Part shown: positions 9,666-18,998 of the stretch, one piece after another
Layout of the letters: each line of letters opens with the position of its first letter
Numbering within the stretch: the stretch's first letter is position 1
Assembly (NCBI RefSeq): GCF_028830055.1
Contig: NZ_CP101655.1
Location: 434,001-498,000, forward strand
From: Pseudomonas serboccidentalis
GTDB lineage: Bacteria; Pseudomonadota; Gammaproteobacteria; Pseudomonadales; Pseudomonadaceae
Reading direction: 5' to 3'
Length of the DNA stretch: 64,000 bases
Position numbers and translations under genes: made by a program
The notes under the pieces: generated by a model
Told to the model about the DNA's origin: nothing
Database searches by the model: none
What the model saw: only the letters and a program-made list of their open reading frames with translations

Positions 9666-10571
9666 ATGAGAATCCTCGGCATCTTTTGCCTGCTCCTGGC
9701 CCTCGGTGGTTGCAGTTCGTTGTTGTTCTACCCTGAGCCGGGCCAGATCTTCACCCCGGAAAAAGCCAGACTCGAGTACCGCACCGTCACCCTGACCACT
9801 GCTGACGGCCTGAAGCTGAATGCCTGGTGGCTGCCGGCCAGGCCCGGCGTTGAAGTCAAAGGTACGGTCCTGCACCTGCACGGCAACGGCGGCAATCTGC
9901 CGTTGCATCTGGGAGGCAGTTGGTGGTTACCGAAAAGCGGCTATCAAGTGCTGCTGGTGGACTATCGCGGTTATGGTTTGTCCGAGGGCAAACCGAGCCT
10001 GCCGGCGATCTATCAGGACATCGACGCCGCGTTCGCCTGGCTGGATCAGGCGCCGGAGGTCAAAGGCAAGCCGCTGATTCTGCTCGGCCAGAGCCTGGGT
10101 GGCTCGATGGCGGTGCATTGGCTGGTGCAGCATCCGGAGCGGCAGAAACAACTCAAAGCCTTCGTGCTCGACGGCGTCCCCGCCAGTTACCGCAGCGTCG
10201 GCCAGTACGCCCTCAGCACGTCGTGGCTGACCTGGCCGTTCCAGGTGCCGCTGTCGTGGCTGGTGCCGGACAGCGACAGTGCAATCAACTCGATGCCGCA
10301 GCTCAAGGGTGTACCGAAACTGATCTTTCACAGCATCGACGACCCGCTCGTGCCACTGTCCAATGGCATTCGTCTGTATCAAGCGGCGCCGCCACCGCGG
10401 GTGCTGCAGTTGACCCGGGGTGGTCACGTGCAGACCTTCGGCGATCCGGTCTGGCGTCAGGTGATGCTGCGCTATCTGGAAGACCCCGAACATTTCAACG
10501 GCCTGCGCCGCCTCGGCGAGATCCCGAATTATCCGCAACCCTCGAATTCTGAAGATGAGAGTCCGCAATGA
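9666..10571 (+). CDS. Alpha/beta hydrolase lipoprotein
   Basis: A 301-residue predicted lipoprotein hydrolase. The signal MRILGIFCLLLALGGC ends in lipobox ALGGC. The alpha/beta-hydrolase core shows the oxyanion region LHLHGNGGN, the nucleophile elbow GQSLGG, and a likely late Asp (HSIDDPLVP) and His (RGGHVQTF). The fold matches the YfhR/BAAT-type serine hydrolases; the substrate is unknown. The frame is open upstream to 9438, but that extension runs through a palindrome, and ATG 9666 is followed by a proper signal peptide. Its last codons overlap the next gene (ATGA at 10568). Confidence 0.85.
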   Translation: MRILGIFCLLLALGGCSSLLFYPEPGQIFTPEKARLEYRTVTLTTADGLKLNAWWLPARPGVEVKGTVLHLHGNGGNLPLHLGGSWWLPKSGYQVLLVDYRGYGLSEGKPSLPAIYQDIDAAFAWLDQAPEVKGKPLILLGQSLGGSMAVHWLVQHPERQKQLKAFVLDGVPASYRSVGQYALSTSWLTWPFQVPLSWLVPDSDSAINSMPQLKGVPKLIFHSIDDPLVPLSNGIRLYQAAPPPRVLQLTRGGHVQTFGDPVWRQVMLRYLEDPEHFNGLRRLGEIPNYPQPSNSEDESPQ

Positions 10572-10897
10572 GTGAAGAACGTAACGCCATCCCGCTGATC
10601 ATCACCGGTATCTGCAGCATCCTCGGCACCGTCGGGGCGCTGTGGTACTACGGCTACCTGCACTTCGCCAAACCCGAGGATGCGCTGCTGCTCAACGAGT
10701 TCACCATGCTCAAGACCGTGCCGGGCGAAGACTACAAAGTCTCGCTGGACCCGGCACCGCAAGTGGCGCAGTGCATCGATGGCGTGCTGGTGTTGTTCGA
10801 CACCGAGCAGAAAGGCCTGACGGGCGTGCTGATCAATGCGCAGAAAAAAGCGGTGCGTTGCATGGGGCAGGAAACCCCACAAAAACTCGAACCTTAA
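10568..10897 (+). CDS. Small membrane protein of unknown function
   Basis: A 109-residue protein with one N-terminal membrane segment (about 9-27, PLIITGICSILGTVGALWYY) followed by a soluble domain of about 80 residues with two cysteines (Cys74 and Cys97) that could form a disulfide. It overlaps the hydrolase stop by 4 bases, indicating coupled translation and a shared role. I do not recognise a domain. Confidence 0.72.
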   Translation: MSEERNAIPLIITGICSILGTVGALWYYGYLHFAKPEDALLLNEFTMLKTVPGEDYKVSLDPAPQVAQCIDGVLVLFDTEQKGLTGVLINAQKKAVRCMGQETPQKLEP

Positions 10898-10900
10898 AAG

Positions 10901-10992
10901 CAAAAGATCGTCCGAACGCGGCCCGAGCCTGCGGCAGCTCCTACAGGGATCGCGTTCCGATGTAGGAGCTGCCGAAGGCTGCGATCTTTTGA
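10901..10992. repeat. REP-type palindrome, family A, interrupted
   Basis: The right arm (10961-10992) is a full family-A half. The left arm has GCCTGCGGCAGCTCCTACAG but is broken by about 14 extra bases after CAAAAGATCG. The arms face each other in inverted order relative to the wspR copy. Confidence 0.75.
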
Positions 10993-11001
10993 TCTTCAAC
11001 A

Positions 11002-11036
11002 AAAAGCCCCGCCTGACTCAGTCAGGCGGGGCTTTT
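11002..11036. terminator. Bidirectional terminator
   Basis: A perfect 16-bp stem AAAAGCCCCGCCTGAC / GTCAGGCGGGGCTTTT with loop TCA. A/T runs on both sides let it serve the plus-strand gene ending at 10897 and the minus-strand gene ending at 11054. Confidence 0.93.
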
Positions 11037-11053
11037 GCGTTACTGCGTGACGC

Positions 11054-11842
11054 TTAGTTCGAGCTGACCGCCGAACGAGGCATCACTGGCTGGTTGTCGT
11101 TGGAGATGGTCACTTCCACACGACGGTTCATTGCACGACCGGACACGCTGCCGTTGTCGGCAACTGGGTATTCCTTGCCATAACCCTGCACCACGATGCG
11201 CGAAGGGTCGACGCCCATCTTGATCAGTGCGACTTGTACCGAGGTCGCACGACGCTCGGACAGCGACTGGTTGTACGAAGCAGCACCGGTGCTGTCGGTG
11301 TAACCCTCGACGATCACTTTGCGATCAGGGTTTTCCTGGAGGAATTGCGCCAGTTTGTTGATGTTCACCAGACCGCTGGATTTCAGGTCAGCCTTGTTGG
11401 TGGCGAACAGCACGTCGCCAAAGGTCACCAGGGTACCGCGATCGGTCTGCTTGGCGTTCAGGCTCTGCTGCAGTTGTTTGATCTGCTGGTCGCGAGCGTC
11501 CAGACGGGCCTGAGCACGTTGGGCGGCGGCGTTCTTCAGGTTGTTTTCAGCGGTGCGCAGGGCGATGGTCTGCTTGGCCACTTCCACGCGCTGGTTGGTC
11601 AGGTAGGCCAGTTGGTCAACCTTGGCCGCGTCTTGTTTGTCCAGGTAAGCCTTGTCGGCCTTGTCCAGATAGTCGCTGGCGTCTTTGGTTTCCAGGGCTG
11701 CGACTTTGCTCGCTTGCGGGTTGGCCTGCAGGCCGGCGTAGTTGGTGCGCGCCTGTTCCAGGTTCGGGTTAGGCGGGGTGGAGCAAGCAGCCAGGGCAAC
11801 GCTTGCAGCCAGGAGAGCGGGGATCATCAGTTGCTTACGCAT
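11054..11842 (-). CDS. lptF: OmpA-family lipoprotein, LptF-like
   Basis: A 262-residue predicted outer-membrane lipoprotein. The signal ends at lipobox ALAAC (Cys20). A coiled/helical DUF4398-type region spans about 25-120 and contains repeated Ala/Gln/Lys. A C-terminal OmpA peptidoglycan-binding domain follows, with GYTDSTG and SLSERRATSV at about 180-205 and NRRVEV near the end. It should tether the outer membrane to peptidoglycan. Length and context match P. aeruginosa LptF (lipotoxin F), an AlgU-controlled protein linked to oxidative-stress resistance. It is preceded by a second DUF4398 lipoprotein gene 56 bases upstream on the same strand, and a candidate AlgU promoter lies ahead of that gene. 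Confidence 0.88.
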   Translation of the reverse strand: MRKQLMIPALLAASVALAACSTPPNPNLEQARTNYAGLQANPQASKVAALETKDASDYLDKADKAYLDKQDAAKVDQLAYLTNQRVEVAKQTIALRTAENNLKNAAAQRAQARLDARDQQIKQLQQSLNAKQTDRGTLVTFGDVLFATNKADLKSSGLVNINKLAQFLQENPDRKVIVEGYTDSTGAASYNQSLSERRATSVQVALIKMGVDPSRIVVQGYGKEYPVADNGSVSGRAMNRRVEVTISNDNQPVMPRSAVSSN

Positions 11843-11898
11843 AATTTGTCGTCCTTTCTATCGATAAAAGTTTCAGCTTTGCGATTCGGGATGCGCGC

Positions 11899-12303
11899 TT
11901 ACTGCACGGTGCGCTGACTTTCCTGACGCAGTTCCTGAACACCTTTCTGGGAATCCTTCACAGCCTGTTCGGCCTTGGCGGCCTGAGCCTTGCGCTCTGC
12001 TACGCGAGCGTCCCATTCGGCCTGCTCGGCGAGAGTGCGGGCTTGTTCATACTTCTTGTCGTGCATGGCGATTTCGGCTTGTTTGAGCTTGTCCTGCGCC
12101 TGCTTCATTTCCACTGCAGCGAACTCGGTACCACCGGCGCTCACGGCGCTGTTGACTGCCGATTGGGTCACGGCGTACTGCTCGGTCGGTGGGTTACCGG
12201 CGCAACCGGCTAGCACGAAGCTGGTGCCGATGGCCAGAGCAGCCAGTTTCAGACCGCGCAGGTGGGAGAACGAGGTTTGGGTCTTCATGGTCTTCAACTC
12301 CAT
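11899..12303 (-). CDS. DUF4398 lipoprotein
   Basis: A small lipoprotein of 129-134 residues. The signal sequence ends in lipobox VLAGC, with Ala after the Cys. The rest is a long alpha-helical, coiled-coil-like region rich in Ala, Gln, Lys and Glu, matching DUF4398. Two starts are possible: ATG 12303 with AGGAG 8 bases upstream, or ATG 12288 with GGAG at 9 bases; the second gives a more typical signal peptide (MKTQTSFSHLRGLKLAALAI). It shares its domain with the N-terminal part of the downstream lptF-like gene, suggesting duplication. The two probably form an envelope-stress operon. Confidence 0.82.
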   Translation of the reverse strand: MELKTMKTQTSFSHLRGLKLAALAIGTSFVLAGCAGNPPTEQYAVTQSAVNSAVSAGGTEFAAVEMKQAQDKLKQAEIAMHDKKYEQARTLAEQAEWDARVAERKAQAAKAEQAVKDSQKGVQELRQESQRTVQ

Positions 12304-12406
12304 TGTTTAACTCCTGATAAAACCGAAAATCCATCCTGGTCGAGGAGCCGCAAGCGTCGTGTGAAAGCGCGTTTTTGAAACGCTCGTTCCAGGCGTGGTT
12401 ACAGGT

Positions 12407-12434
12407 TCCGACCGGAGGCGTTTTTCAAAAGTTC
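12407..12434 (-). promoter_or_regulatory. Candidate AlgU (sigma-22) promoter
   Basis: Read on the minus strand: GAACTT (-35, 12429-12434), a 17-bp spacer, then TCGGA (-10, 12407-12411). The AlgU/RpoE consensus is GAACTT-N16/17-TCTGA. The -10 lies about 104 bases before the first possible start of the DUF4398 gene. The -35 is perfect and the -10 has one mismatch. Confidence 0.55.
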
Positions 12435-12573
12435 AGAAAAGATGGCCCATCGCCCAAAAAAATTTTGACCAAACGGACAAGGCTCTAAACCGGGAACTTT
12501 GGAGGCGGGGAGTGGTACGCGTGGGTGTATTTCAGCCCGGAAACACCCCGATTCGGAGGGAAGAATGCGATCT

Positions 12574-12665
12574 CTGTAGGAGTGAGCCTGCTCGCGATAG
12601 CGGTGTGTCAAACACCGAAAATGTTGAATGTAAGACCGCTATCGCGAGCAGGCTCACTCCTACAG
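12574..12665. repeat. REP-type palindrome, family B
   Basis: CTGTAGGAGTGAGCCTGCTC and its complement around an AT-rich centre. It lies at the 3' end of the minus-strand gene 12682-13026. Confidence 0.88.
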
Positions 12666-12681
12666 GTTTAACGGAGTTGTA

Positions 12682-13026
12682 TCAGTGTTTCTGTTTGCCG
12701 GCAGCCGCCGACAGATCCTGCAGATGTCGCCTCGACAGCGCCAGAAAACGCGGCGTCGGGCCGACGTCTTCGTACAGCGGATCACCTTCCTCATCGGTGG
12801 CGACCACGGTCGAACCCTTCACATACGGCAGGCTCGCCTCGAACTCTTCAAGCGCGGCGCCGATCAGCTCGCCGAGCAGTTCTTCGGGGTGGCGTTTGGG
12901 GTACATCTCGGCAATCGCCGCCAGCCGTGCAGCGGCCTCGACGTCCAGATGAATCGTGTAGCCGGTGTCGGTCAGGCGACCCTTGGCGTTTTCTTCCCAA
13001 TGCTGGGCGAGTTCACGGATTTTCAT
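12682..13026 (-). CDS. Conserved small protein of unknown function
   Basis: A 114-residue soluble, acidic, mostly helical protein with no signal peptide. The segment LDVEAAARLAAIAEMYP looks like a ribbon-helix-helix or short helical pair, followed by a DEEGDPLYEDVGPTPRF stretch and a C-terminal helix. Similar Pseudomonas proteins are sometimes labelled pilin assembly protein; nothing in the sequence supports that role. The chosen start (ATG 13026) has GAGG 6 bases upstream; the longer frame to 13131 lacks a ribosome site. It is divergent from ppc with 212 bp between. Confidence 0.7.
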   Translation of the reverse strand: MKIRELAQHWEENAKGRLTDTGYTIHLDVEAAARLAAIAEMYPKRHPEELLGELIGAALEEFEASLPYVKGSTVVATDEEGDPLYEDVGPTPRFLALSRRHLQDLSAAAGKQKH

Positions 13027-13238
13027 GATGACCTCATTCGCGCCTGCTCGTGGCAGGCCTGGGTGAGTATCCGGCAAGGCCGGCGGCAAGCCGTTGTACG
13101 GCTTACTGTTGAGACTAGCTTCAAGCCACAAGGTTTAAAGTCCCTTCGTCGTCTGCTTGTAAGAAGCGCCGTAGAGCGGCACTCTCTGGGCAAAGCATTC
13201 GTTTCTGAGCCGTCCCGATTACCGCTGGAGAACTGCTG

Positions 13239-15869
13239 ATGACTGATATTGATGCACGCTTGCGCGAGGACGTTCACCTGCTCGGTGAGCTGTTGGGCAA
13301 TACCATCCGTGACCAGTACGGCGAGGAGTTTCTCGACAAGATCGAGCAGATTCGCAAGGGCGCCAAGGCTGACCGGCGCGGTTCGATGGACGCCGAGCTG
13401 AGCGCCAGCCTCAATCAGTTGAGTGAAGACGAATTGCTCCCGGTGGCGCGGGCGTTCAACCAGTTCCTCAATCTGGCGAACATCGCCGAGCAATATCAGC
13501 TGATTCATCGCCGCGAAGAGTCGCAGCCGGCGCCGTTCGAGTCCCGCGTGCTCCCGGAACTGCTCGCCCGCCTGCGCAATGAAGGGCACAGCGCCGAGTC
13601 GCTGGCCCGGCAACTGGCGCGTCTGGAAATCGAACTGGTGCTGACTGCGCACCCGACCGAAGTGGCGCGGCGCACGCTGATCCAGAAGTACGATGCGATC
13701 GCCGCGCAACTGGCTGCGCAGGATCATCGCGATCTGACCAGCGCCGAGCGCGAACAGATCCAGAACACCCTGCAACGATTGATCGCCGAAGCCTGGCACA
13801 CCGAAGAAATCCGCCGCACCCGGCCGACCCCGGTCGACGAAGCCAAGTGGGGTTTCGCGGTGATCGAGCATTCGCTGTGGCAGGCAATTCCCAACCACAT
13901 GCGCAAGGCCGATCAGGCGTTGTTTGCCGCCACCGGCCTGCGTTTGCCGCTGGAGGCGGCGCCGATTCGCTTTGCCTCGTGGATGGGCGGCGACCGCGAC
14001 GGCAACCCGAACGTCACCGCTGCCGTGACCCGTGAAGTGCTGTTGCTGGCGCGCTGGATGGCCGCCGACCTGTACCTGCGCGATGTCGATCACCTGGCTG
14101 CCGAGCTGTCGATGCAGCAGGCCAGCGACGCGCTCAAGGCCCAGGCCGGTGACAGCGCCGAACCTTACCGTGCGGTGCTCAAGCAATTGCGCGAACGCCT
14201 GCGCGCCACGCGCAACTGGGCACATGCGTCGTTGACTGCGAGCACGCCGGCCCCGGCCGACGTGTTGCACAACAACCGCGACCTGCTCGATCCGCTGGAG
14301 CTGTGCTTCAACTCGCTGCACGAATGCGGCATGGGCGTGATCGCCGACGGGCCGTTGCTCGATTGCCTGCGCCGGGCGGTGACCTTCGGCCTGTTCCTGG
14401 TGCGCCTCGATGTGCGGCAGGATTCGACGCGGCACAGCTCGGCGATGACCGAAATCACCGATTACCTCGGCCTTGGTCGCTACGAAGACTGGGACGAAGA
14501 ACAACGCATCAGCTTTCTCACCCGCGAACTGAACAATCGCCGGCCGTTGCTCCCGGCGCATTTCAAACCGTCCGCCGACACCGCCGAAGTGCTCGCCACC
14601 TGCAAGGAAATCGCTGCCGCACCGGGCGCGTCGCTGGGCTCCTACGTGATCTCGATGGCGGGCGCGGCCTCCGACGTTCTGGCCGTGCAACTGCTGCTCA
14701 AAGAGTCCGGCGTGCTGCGGCCGATGCGCGTGGTGCCGCTGTTCGAAACCCTAGCGGACCTCGACAACGCCGGGCCGGTCATGGAGCGTCTGTTGCTGCT
14801 GCCGGGGTATCGCGCCAGGTTGCAGGGCCCGCAGGAAGTGATGATCGGTTATTCCGACTCGGCCAAGGACGCCGGCACCACCGCTGCGGCGTGGGCGCAA
14901 TACCGGGCGCAGGAGCGTCTGGTGGAAATCTGTCGCGAACAGCAAGTCGAACTGCTGCTGTTCCACGGTCGCGGCGGCACCGTCGGCCGTGGTGGCGGTC
15001 CGGCACACGCGGCGATCCTGTCGCAACCACCGGGGTCGGTGGCGGGGCGCTTCCGCACCACCGAGCAGGGCGAAATGATTCGATTCAAATTCGGTCTGCC
15101 GGACATCGCCGAGCAGAACCTCAATCTGTATCTGGCCGCCGTGCTCGAAGCGACGCTGTTGCCACCACCGCCACCGACGCCCGAATGGCGGCACCTGATG
15201 GATGAGCTGGCGGCGGATGGGGTTGCCGCGTATCGCGCCGTGGTGCGGGAGAATCCGCAGTTCGTCGAGTACTTCCGCCAGTCCACGCCGGAGCAGGAAC
15301 TGGGACGCTTGCCCCTCGGCAGCCGTCCGGCCAAGCGCCGCGCCGGCGGCATCGAAAGCCTGCGGGCGATTCCGTGGATTTTCGGCTGGACCCAGACCCG
15401 CCTGATGCTGCCGGCCTGGCTCGGTTGGGAAAGCGCGTTGAGCAAGGCGCTGGAGCGTGGCGAAGGCGAACTGCTCGGGCAGATGCGCGAACAGTGGCCG
15501 TTCTTCCGCACGCGCATCGACATGCTGGAGATGGTCCTGGCCAAGGCCGACGCCGACATTGCGTTGTCTTACGATCAGCGTCTGGTCGAGCCGGACTTGC
15601 TGCCGTTGGGCGCGCAGTTACGCGACCTATTGTCGCAGGCGTGCGCGGTGGTGCTCGGCCTGACTGGCCAGTCGCAACTGCTGGCACATAGCCCGGACAC
15701 GCTGGAATTCATCCGTCTGCGCAACACTTACCTCGACCCGCTTCATCTATTGCAGGCCGAACTGTTGGCCCGTTCGCGGCAGCAGAATGTCGAGCAGGGC
15801 AGCCCGGTGGAGCAGGCGCTGCTGGTGTCTGTGGCGGGGATTGCCGCCGGTTTGCGCAATACCGGCTAA
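13239..15869 (+). CDS. ppc: Phosphoenolpyruvate carboxylase
   Basis: This 876-residue cytoplasmic enzyme converts PEP and bicarbonate to oxaloacetate, refilling the TCA cycle. Visible signatures are the His-containing [17 protein letters not shown] (about 134-150), the catalytic [12 protein letters not shown] (about 249-260), [14 protein letters not shown] (about 536-549), the glycine-rich [16 protein letters not shown] (about 575-590), and a C-terminus ending in RNTG as is usual for the family. Length is normal. TGGAG lies 9 bases before ATG 13239. It is the only gene in its unit; the next gene, adk, follows 290 bp later with its own leader. Confidence 0.97.
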   Translation: MTDIDARLREDVHLLGELLGNTIRDQYGEEFLDKIEQIRKGAKADRRGSMDAELSASLNQLSEDELLPVARAFNQFLNLANIAEQYQLIHRREESQPAPFESRVLPELLARLRNEGHSAESLARQLARLEIELVLTAHPTEVARRTLIQKYDAIAAQLAAQDHRDLTSAEREQIQNTLQRLIAEAWHTEEIRRTRPTPVDEAKWGFAVIEHSLWQAIPNHMRKADQALFAATGLRLPLEAAPIRFASWMGGDRDGNPNVTAAVTREVLLLARWMAADLYLRDVDHLAAELSMQQASDALKAQAGDSAEPYRAVLKQLRERLRATRNWAHASLTASTPAPADVLHNNRDLLDPLELCFNSLHECGMGVIADGPLLDCLRRAVTFGLFLVRLDVRQDSTRHSSAMTEITDYLGLGRYEDWDEEQRISFLTRELNNRRPLLPAHFKPSADTAEVLATCKEIAAAPGASLGSYVISMAGAASDVLAVQLLLKESGVLRPMRVVPLFETLADLDNAGPVMERLLLLPGYRARLQGPQEVMIGYSDSAKDAGTTAAAWAQYRAQERLVEICREQQVELLLFHGRGGTVGRGGGPAHAAILSQPPGSVAGRFRTTEQGEMIRFKFGLPDIAEQNLNLYLAAVLEATLLPPPPPTPEWRHLMDELAADGVAAYRAVVRENPQFVEYFRQSTPEQELGRLPLGSRPAKRRAGGIESLRAIPWIFGWTQTRLMLPAWLGWESALSKALERGEGELLGQMREQWPFFRTRIDMLEMVLAKADADIALSYDQRLVEPDLLPLGAQLRDLLSQACAVVLGLTGQSQLLAHSPDTLEFIRLRNTYLDPLHLLQAELLARSRQQNVEQGSPVEQALLVSVAGIAAGLRNTG

Positions 15870-15958
15870 GGTTTTAGCGCTGGCGTCGGGCGCCCGGTGC
15901 ACAGGCCGGGTGCCGCTTTGTACACAGGCAGAAAGTGCGGGCAGGCGACAGTTAATGA

Positions 15959-16807
<849 letters not shown>

Positions 16808-16831
16808 AAAAGCTGATCCGCTGCATCATCC

Positions 16832-16851
16832 ACGGCCCGCTTGCGGGCCGT
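16832..16851 (+). terminator. Hairpin after adk
   Basis: ACGGCCCGC-TT-GCGGGCCGT, 25 bases after the adk stop, followed by AGTTGTTTA. The stem is strong but the T-run is broken, so termination may be partial. Confidence 0.55.
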
Positions 16852-16900
16852 AGTTGTTTATACTGACGCACTTTTTCTCCCACCTGTTTTGGATACATCG

Positions 16901-17575
16901 ATGAGCACCTTGCTGGCCCTGGACACCGCGACCGAAGCTTGCTCCGTTGCCTTGCTGCATGACGGCAAGGTCACGAGCCATTACGAGGTGATCCCGCGTC
17001 TGCATGCGCAGAAGCTGCTGCCGATGATCCAGCAATTGCTGGCCGACGCCGGCACCACGTTGCAAGCGGTGGACGCGATTGCGTTCGGACGTGGCCCGGG
17101 CGCGTTTACCGGTGTGCGGATTGCTATCGGTGTGGTGCAGGGGCTGGCGTTCGCACTGGATCGTCCGGTGCTGCCGGTGTCGAATCTGGCGGTGCTGGCA
17201 CAGCGTGCGCATCGCGAACATGGCGTGAGCCAGGTCGCGGCGGCCATCGATGCGCGGATGGATGAAGTGTATTGGGGCTGCTACCGCGAGACGGCTGGCG
17301 AAATGCGTCTGGTCGGGGCCGAAGCGGTACTGCCGCCAGAAGTCGCAGCGTTACCCACCGATGCCTGCGGCGAGTGGTTCGGTGCGGGCACCGGTTGGGG
17401 GTATGGCGAGCGGATCGCGGTCAGTCTGTCCGGTCAGGATGCCGGCATGCTGCCTCACGCTGAAGACCTGCTGACCCTGGCGCGCTTTGCCTGGGAACGC
17501 GGTGAGGCGATCCCGGCGGATGATGCGCAACCGGTTTACCTGCGCGATAAAGTCGCCACCCCGAAGGCTCGCTAA
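16901..17575 (+). CDS. tsaB: tRNA threonylcarbamoyladenosine biosynthesis protein TsaB
   Basis: This 224-residue ASKHA-fold partner of TsaD helps make the universal t6A modification at position 37 of ANN-decoding tRNAs. The N-terminal LALDTATEACSVAL and the GRGPGAFTGVRI motif (about 67-78) are diagnostic. The C-terminal half is the degenerate lobe typical of TsaB, and the protein lacks the metal-binding histidines of TsaD. The start is ATG 16901, in line with the family N-terminus; the upstream in-frame ATG at 16841 lies in the adk terminator. It is followed by a palindrome. Confidence 0.95.
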   Translation: MSTLLALDTATEACSVALLHDGKVTSHYEVIPRLHAQKLLPMIQQLLADAGTTLQAVDAIAFGRGPGAFTGVRIAIGVVQGLAFALDRPVLPVSNLAVLAQRAHREHGVSQVAAAIDARMDEVYWGCYRETAGEMRLVGAEAVLPPEVAALPTDACGEWFGAGTGWGYGERIAVSLSGQDAGMLPHAEDLLTLARFAWERGEAIPADDAQPVYLRDKVATPKAR

Positions 17576-17581
17576 GCCTTT

Positions 17582-17656
17582 AAAAGATCGCAGCCTGCGG
17601 CAGCTCCTACAGGGATTGCACGCTTCTGTAGGAGCTGCCGAAGGCTGCGATCTTTT
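17582..17656. repeat. REP-type palindrome, family A
   Basis: AAAAGATCGCAGCCTGCGGC and its complement facing each other, 6 bases after the tsaB stop. Confidence 0.88.
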
Positions 17657-17796
17657 ACTTCTACAGCTGCCAATCGTCAGTTTCCAACCCCGCGTTTTAA
17701 ACCTTTTGCGCTTTATGTGTTCTAGTTATCACTCGGCAGTTTGCTAAGTCGGTCAGGTGCCGCTAAATTGCCATCATCGATACCGAGCATGAAATT

Positions 17797-18105
17797 ATGC
17801 GTATAGACGGCCTTTCCTCTCAGTCCTACCCGATCAAGCGCAAGCCTCGCAAAGGCAATGTGGCGCTGGATGAGTCTGTCGACGATATCGACGGCGAGCT
17901 GGAATTCCCGACTGAAGAGCAACTGGCCGCCCGCGCTGCCAAAGCCTCCGCACAACGCCTGGCTAATCTGCCTGCCCGTCAGCAAGACATGATTTATCAC
18001 CGCGCCATGAGCAAAAGCGTAGCAATGGCCCTGGCCAGCTACCTGAGCACCGCCGGTTTTGTCGATTGGGATGCGGATGTGCTGGGCCTCGACCTGTACA
18101 TCTGA
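17797..18105 (+). CDS. Conserved small protein of unknown function
   Basis: A 102-residue protein with no signal or membrane segment: a basic start (YPIKRKPRKG), an acidic middle (DESVDDIDGELEF) and an Ala-rich helical second half ending AMALASYLSTAGFVDWDADV. I do not recognise a domain. Its stop overlaps the DUF72 start (TGATG at 18103-18107), so the two are translationally coupled and probably work together. 221 bp separate it from tsaB, mostly a palindrome and an AT-richer stretch that may hold the promoter. Confidence 0.75.
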   Translation: MRIDGLSSQSYPIKRKPRKGNVALDESVDDIDGELEFPTEEQLAARAAKASAQRLANLPARQQDMIYHRAMSKSVAMALASYLSTAGFVDWDADVLGLDLYI

Positions 18106-18965
18106 TGGTGCTGCCTTACTACCTCGGTTGCCCGTCCTGGAGCGAAAACGCCTGGCGCGAGTATCTGTACCCTGAAGACGCCAAGACCTCCGATTTCCTC
18201 AGTCTCTACTCCCAAGTGTTCAACGCCGTGGAAGGCAACACGACCTTCTACGCCAGCCCGTCGCCGGCCACCGTGCAGCGTTGGGCCGAGACCATGCCCG
18301 AACACTTTCGCTTCACCGCCAAATTCCCCGGCGACATCAGCCACAGCGGTGACCTGCGCGATCAACTGACTGCCGCCGAAACTTTCGTAAAACTCCTCCG
18401 CCCGCTCGGCGAACGTGTCTCGCCGCTGTGGCTGCAACTGTCGAAAAGTTTTACCCCGCATCGACTGCCCGAGCTGACCGCGTTCATCGATGCGCTGGAC
18501 CGGCCACTCGCGGTGGAAGTGCGCCACGAGCAGTTCTTCGCCAAGGGCGAGAGCGAGCGTCTGCTCAATCGGCTGCTGCTGGACCGTGGGGTGGAGCGCA
18601 TCTGTCTCGATCCGCGCGCGCTGTTCAGTTGCCTGTCGACCGAGTCTTCGGTGATCCACGCGCAATCGAAAAAGCCCCGGGTGCCGACGCGTCCGGCGGC
18701 ATTCACCCAGTGCCCGCAGGTGCGTTTCATCGGCCATCCCGAGCTTGAGGCCAACGATCCGTTCCTTGTGCCGTGGGTGGCGAAAATCGCCGAGTGGATC
18801 GAAGAGGGCCGCACGCCATACATCTTCCTGCACACCGCCGACAACATCATGGCGGCGAAGCTGGCGCAACGTTTCCACGCACAATTGATGCAACGTTTGC
18901 CTGGCCTGCCATCCCTGCCTGAGCTATACAGAGAACCCGCCGCCGAGCAACTTGGCCTGCTCTGA
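18105..18965 (+). CDS. DUF72 domain protein
   Basis: A 286-residue protein of the YecE/DUF72 family, a TIM-barrel-like fold of unknown activity. Family hallmarks are the start YLGCPSWSENAW, the segment VEGNTTFYASPSPATVQRW (about 43-62), FRFTAKFP (about 68-75), and a late YIFLHTADN stretch (about 241-249). The longer frame from 18066 overlaps the previous gene; ATG 18105 in TGATG is preferred because of coupling and the conserved N-terminus. It follows the small gene 17797-18105 in one unit. Confidence 0.88.
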   Translation: MVLPYYLGCPSWSENAWREYLYPEDAKTSDFLSLYSQVFNAVEGNTTFYASPSPATVQRWAETMPEHFRFTAKFPGDISHSGDLRDQLTAAETFVKLLRPLGERVSPLWLQLSKSFTPHRLPELTAFIDALDRPLAVEVRHEQFFAKGESERLLNRLLLDRGVERICLDPRALFSCLSTESSVIHAQSKKPRVPTRPAAFTQCPQVRFIGHPELEANDPFLVPWVAKIAEWIEEGRTPYIFLHTADNIMAAKLAQRFHAQLMQRLPGLPSLPELYREPAAEQLGLL

Positions 18966-18998
18966 GGCGCATTTTCATGCCTGCCCAGGAGCCTGCCG

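Larger units (their letters stand above)
12304..12681. other. Intergenic region with AlgU-type promoter and a palindrome
   Basis: A 378-bp gene-free stretch. It holds the leader and candidate AlgU promoter of the DUF4398-lptF unit (12407-12434), about 140 bp without recognisable features, and a family-B palindrome (12574-12665). The plus-strand reading frame here runs through the palindrome and is not a gene. Confidence 0.75.

Noticed and set aside
12395..12952. 185-residue plus-strand frame over the AlgU promoter region
   Set aside because: It crosses a palindrome and the antisense of gene 12682-13026, and has no ribosome site.
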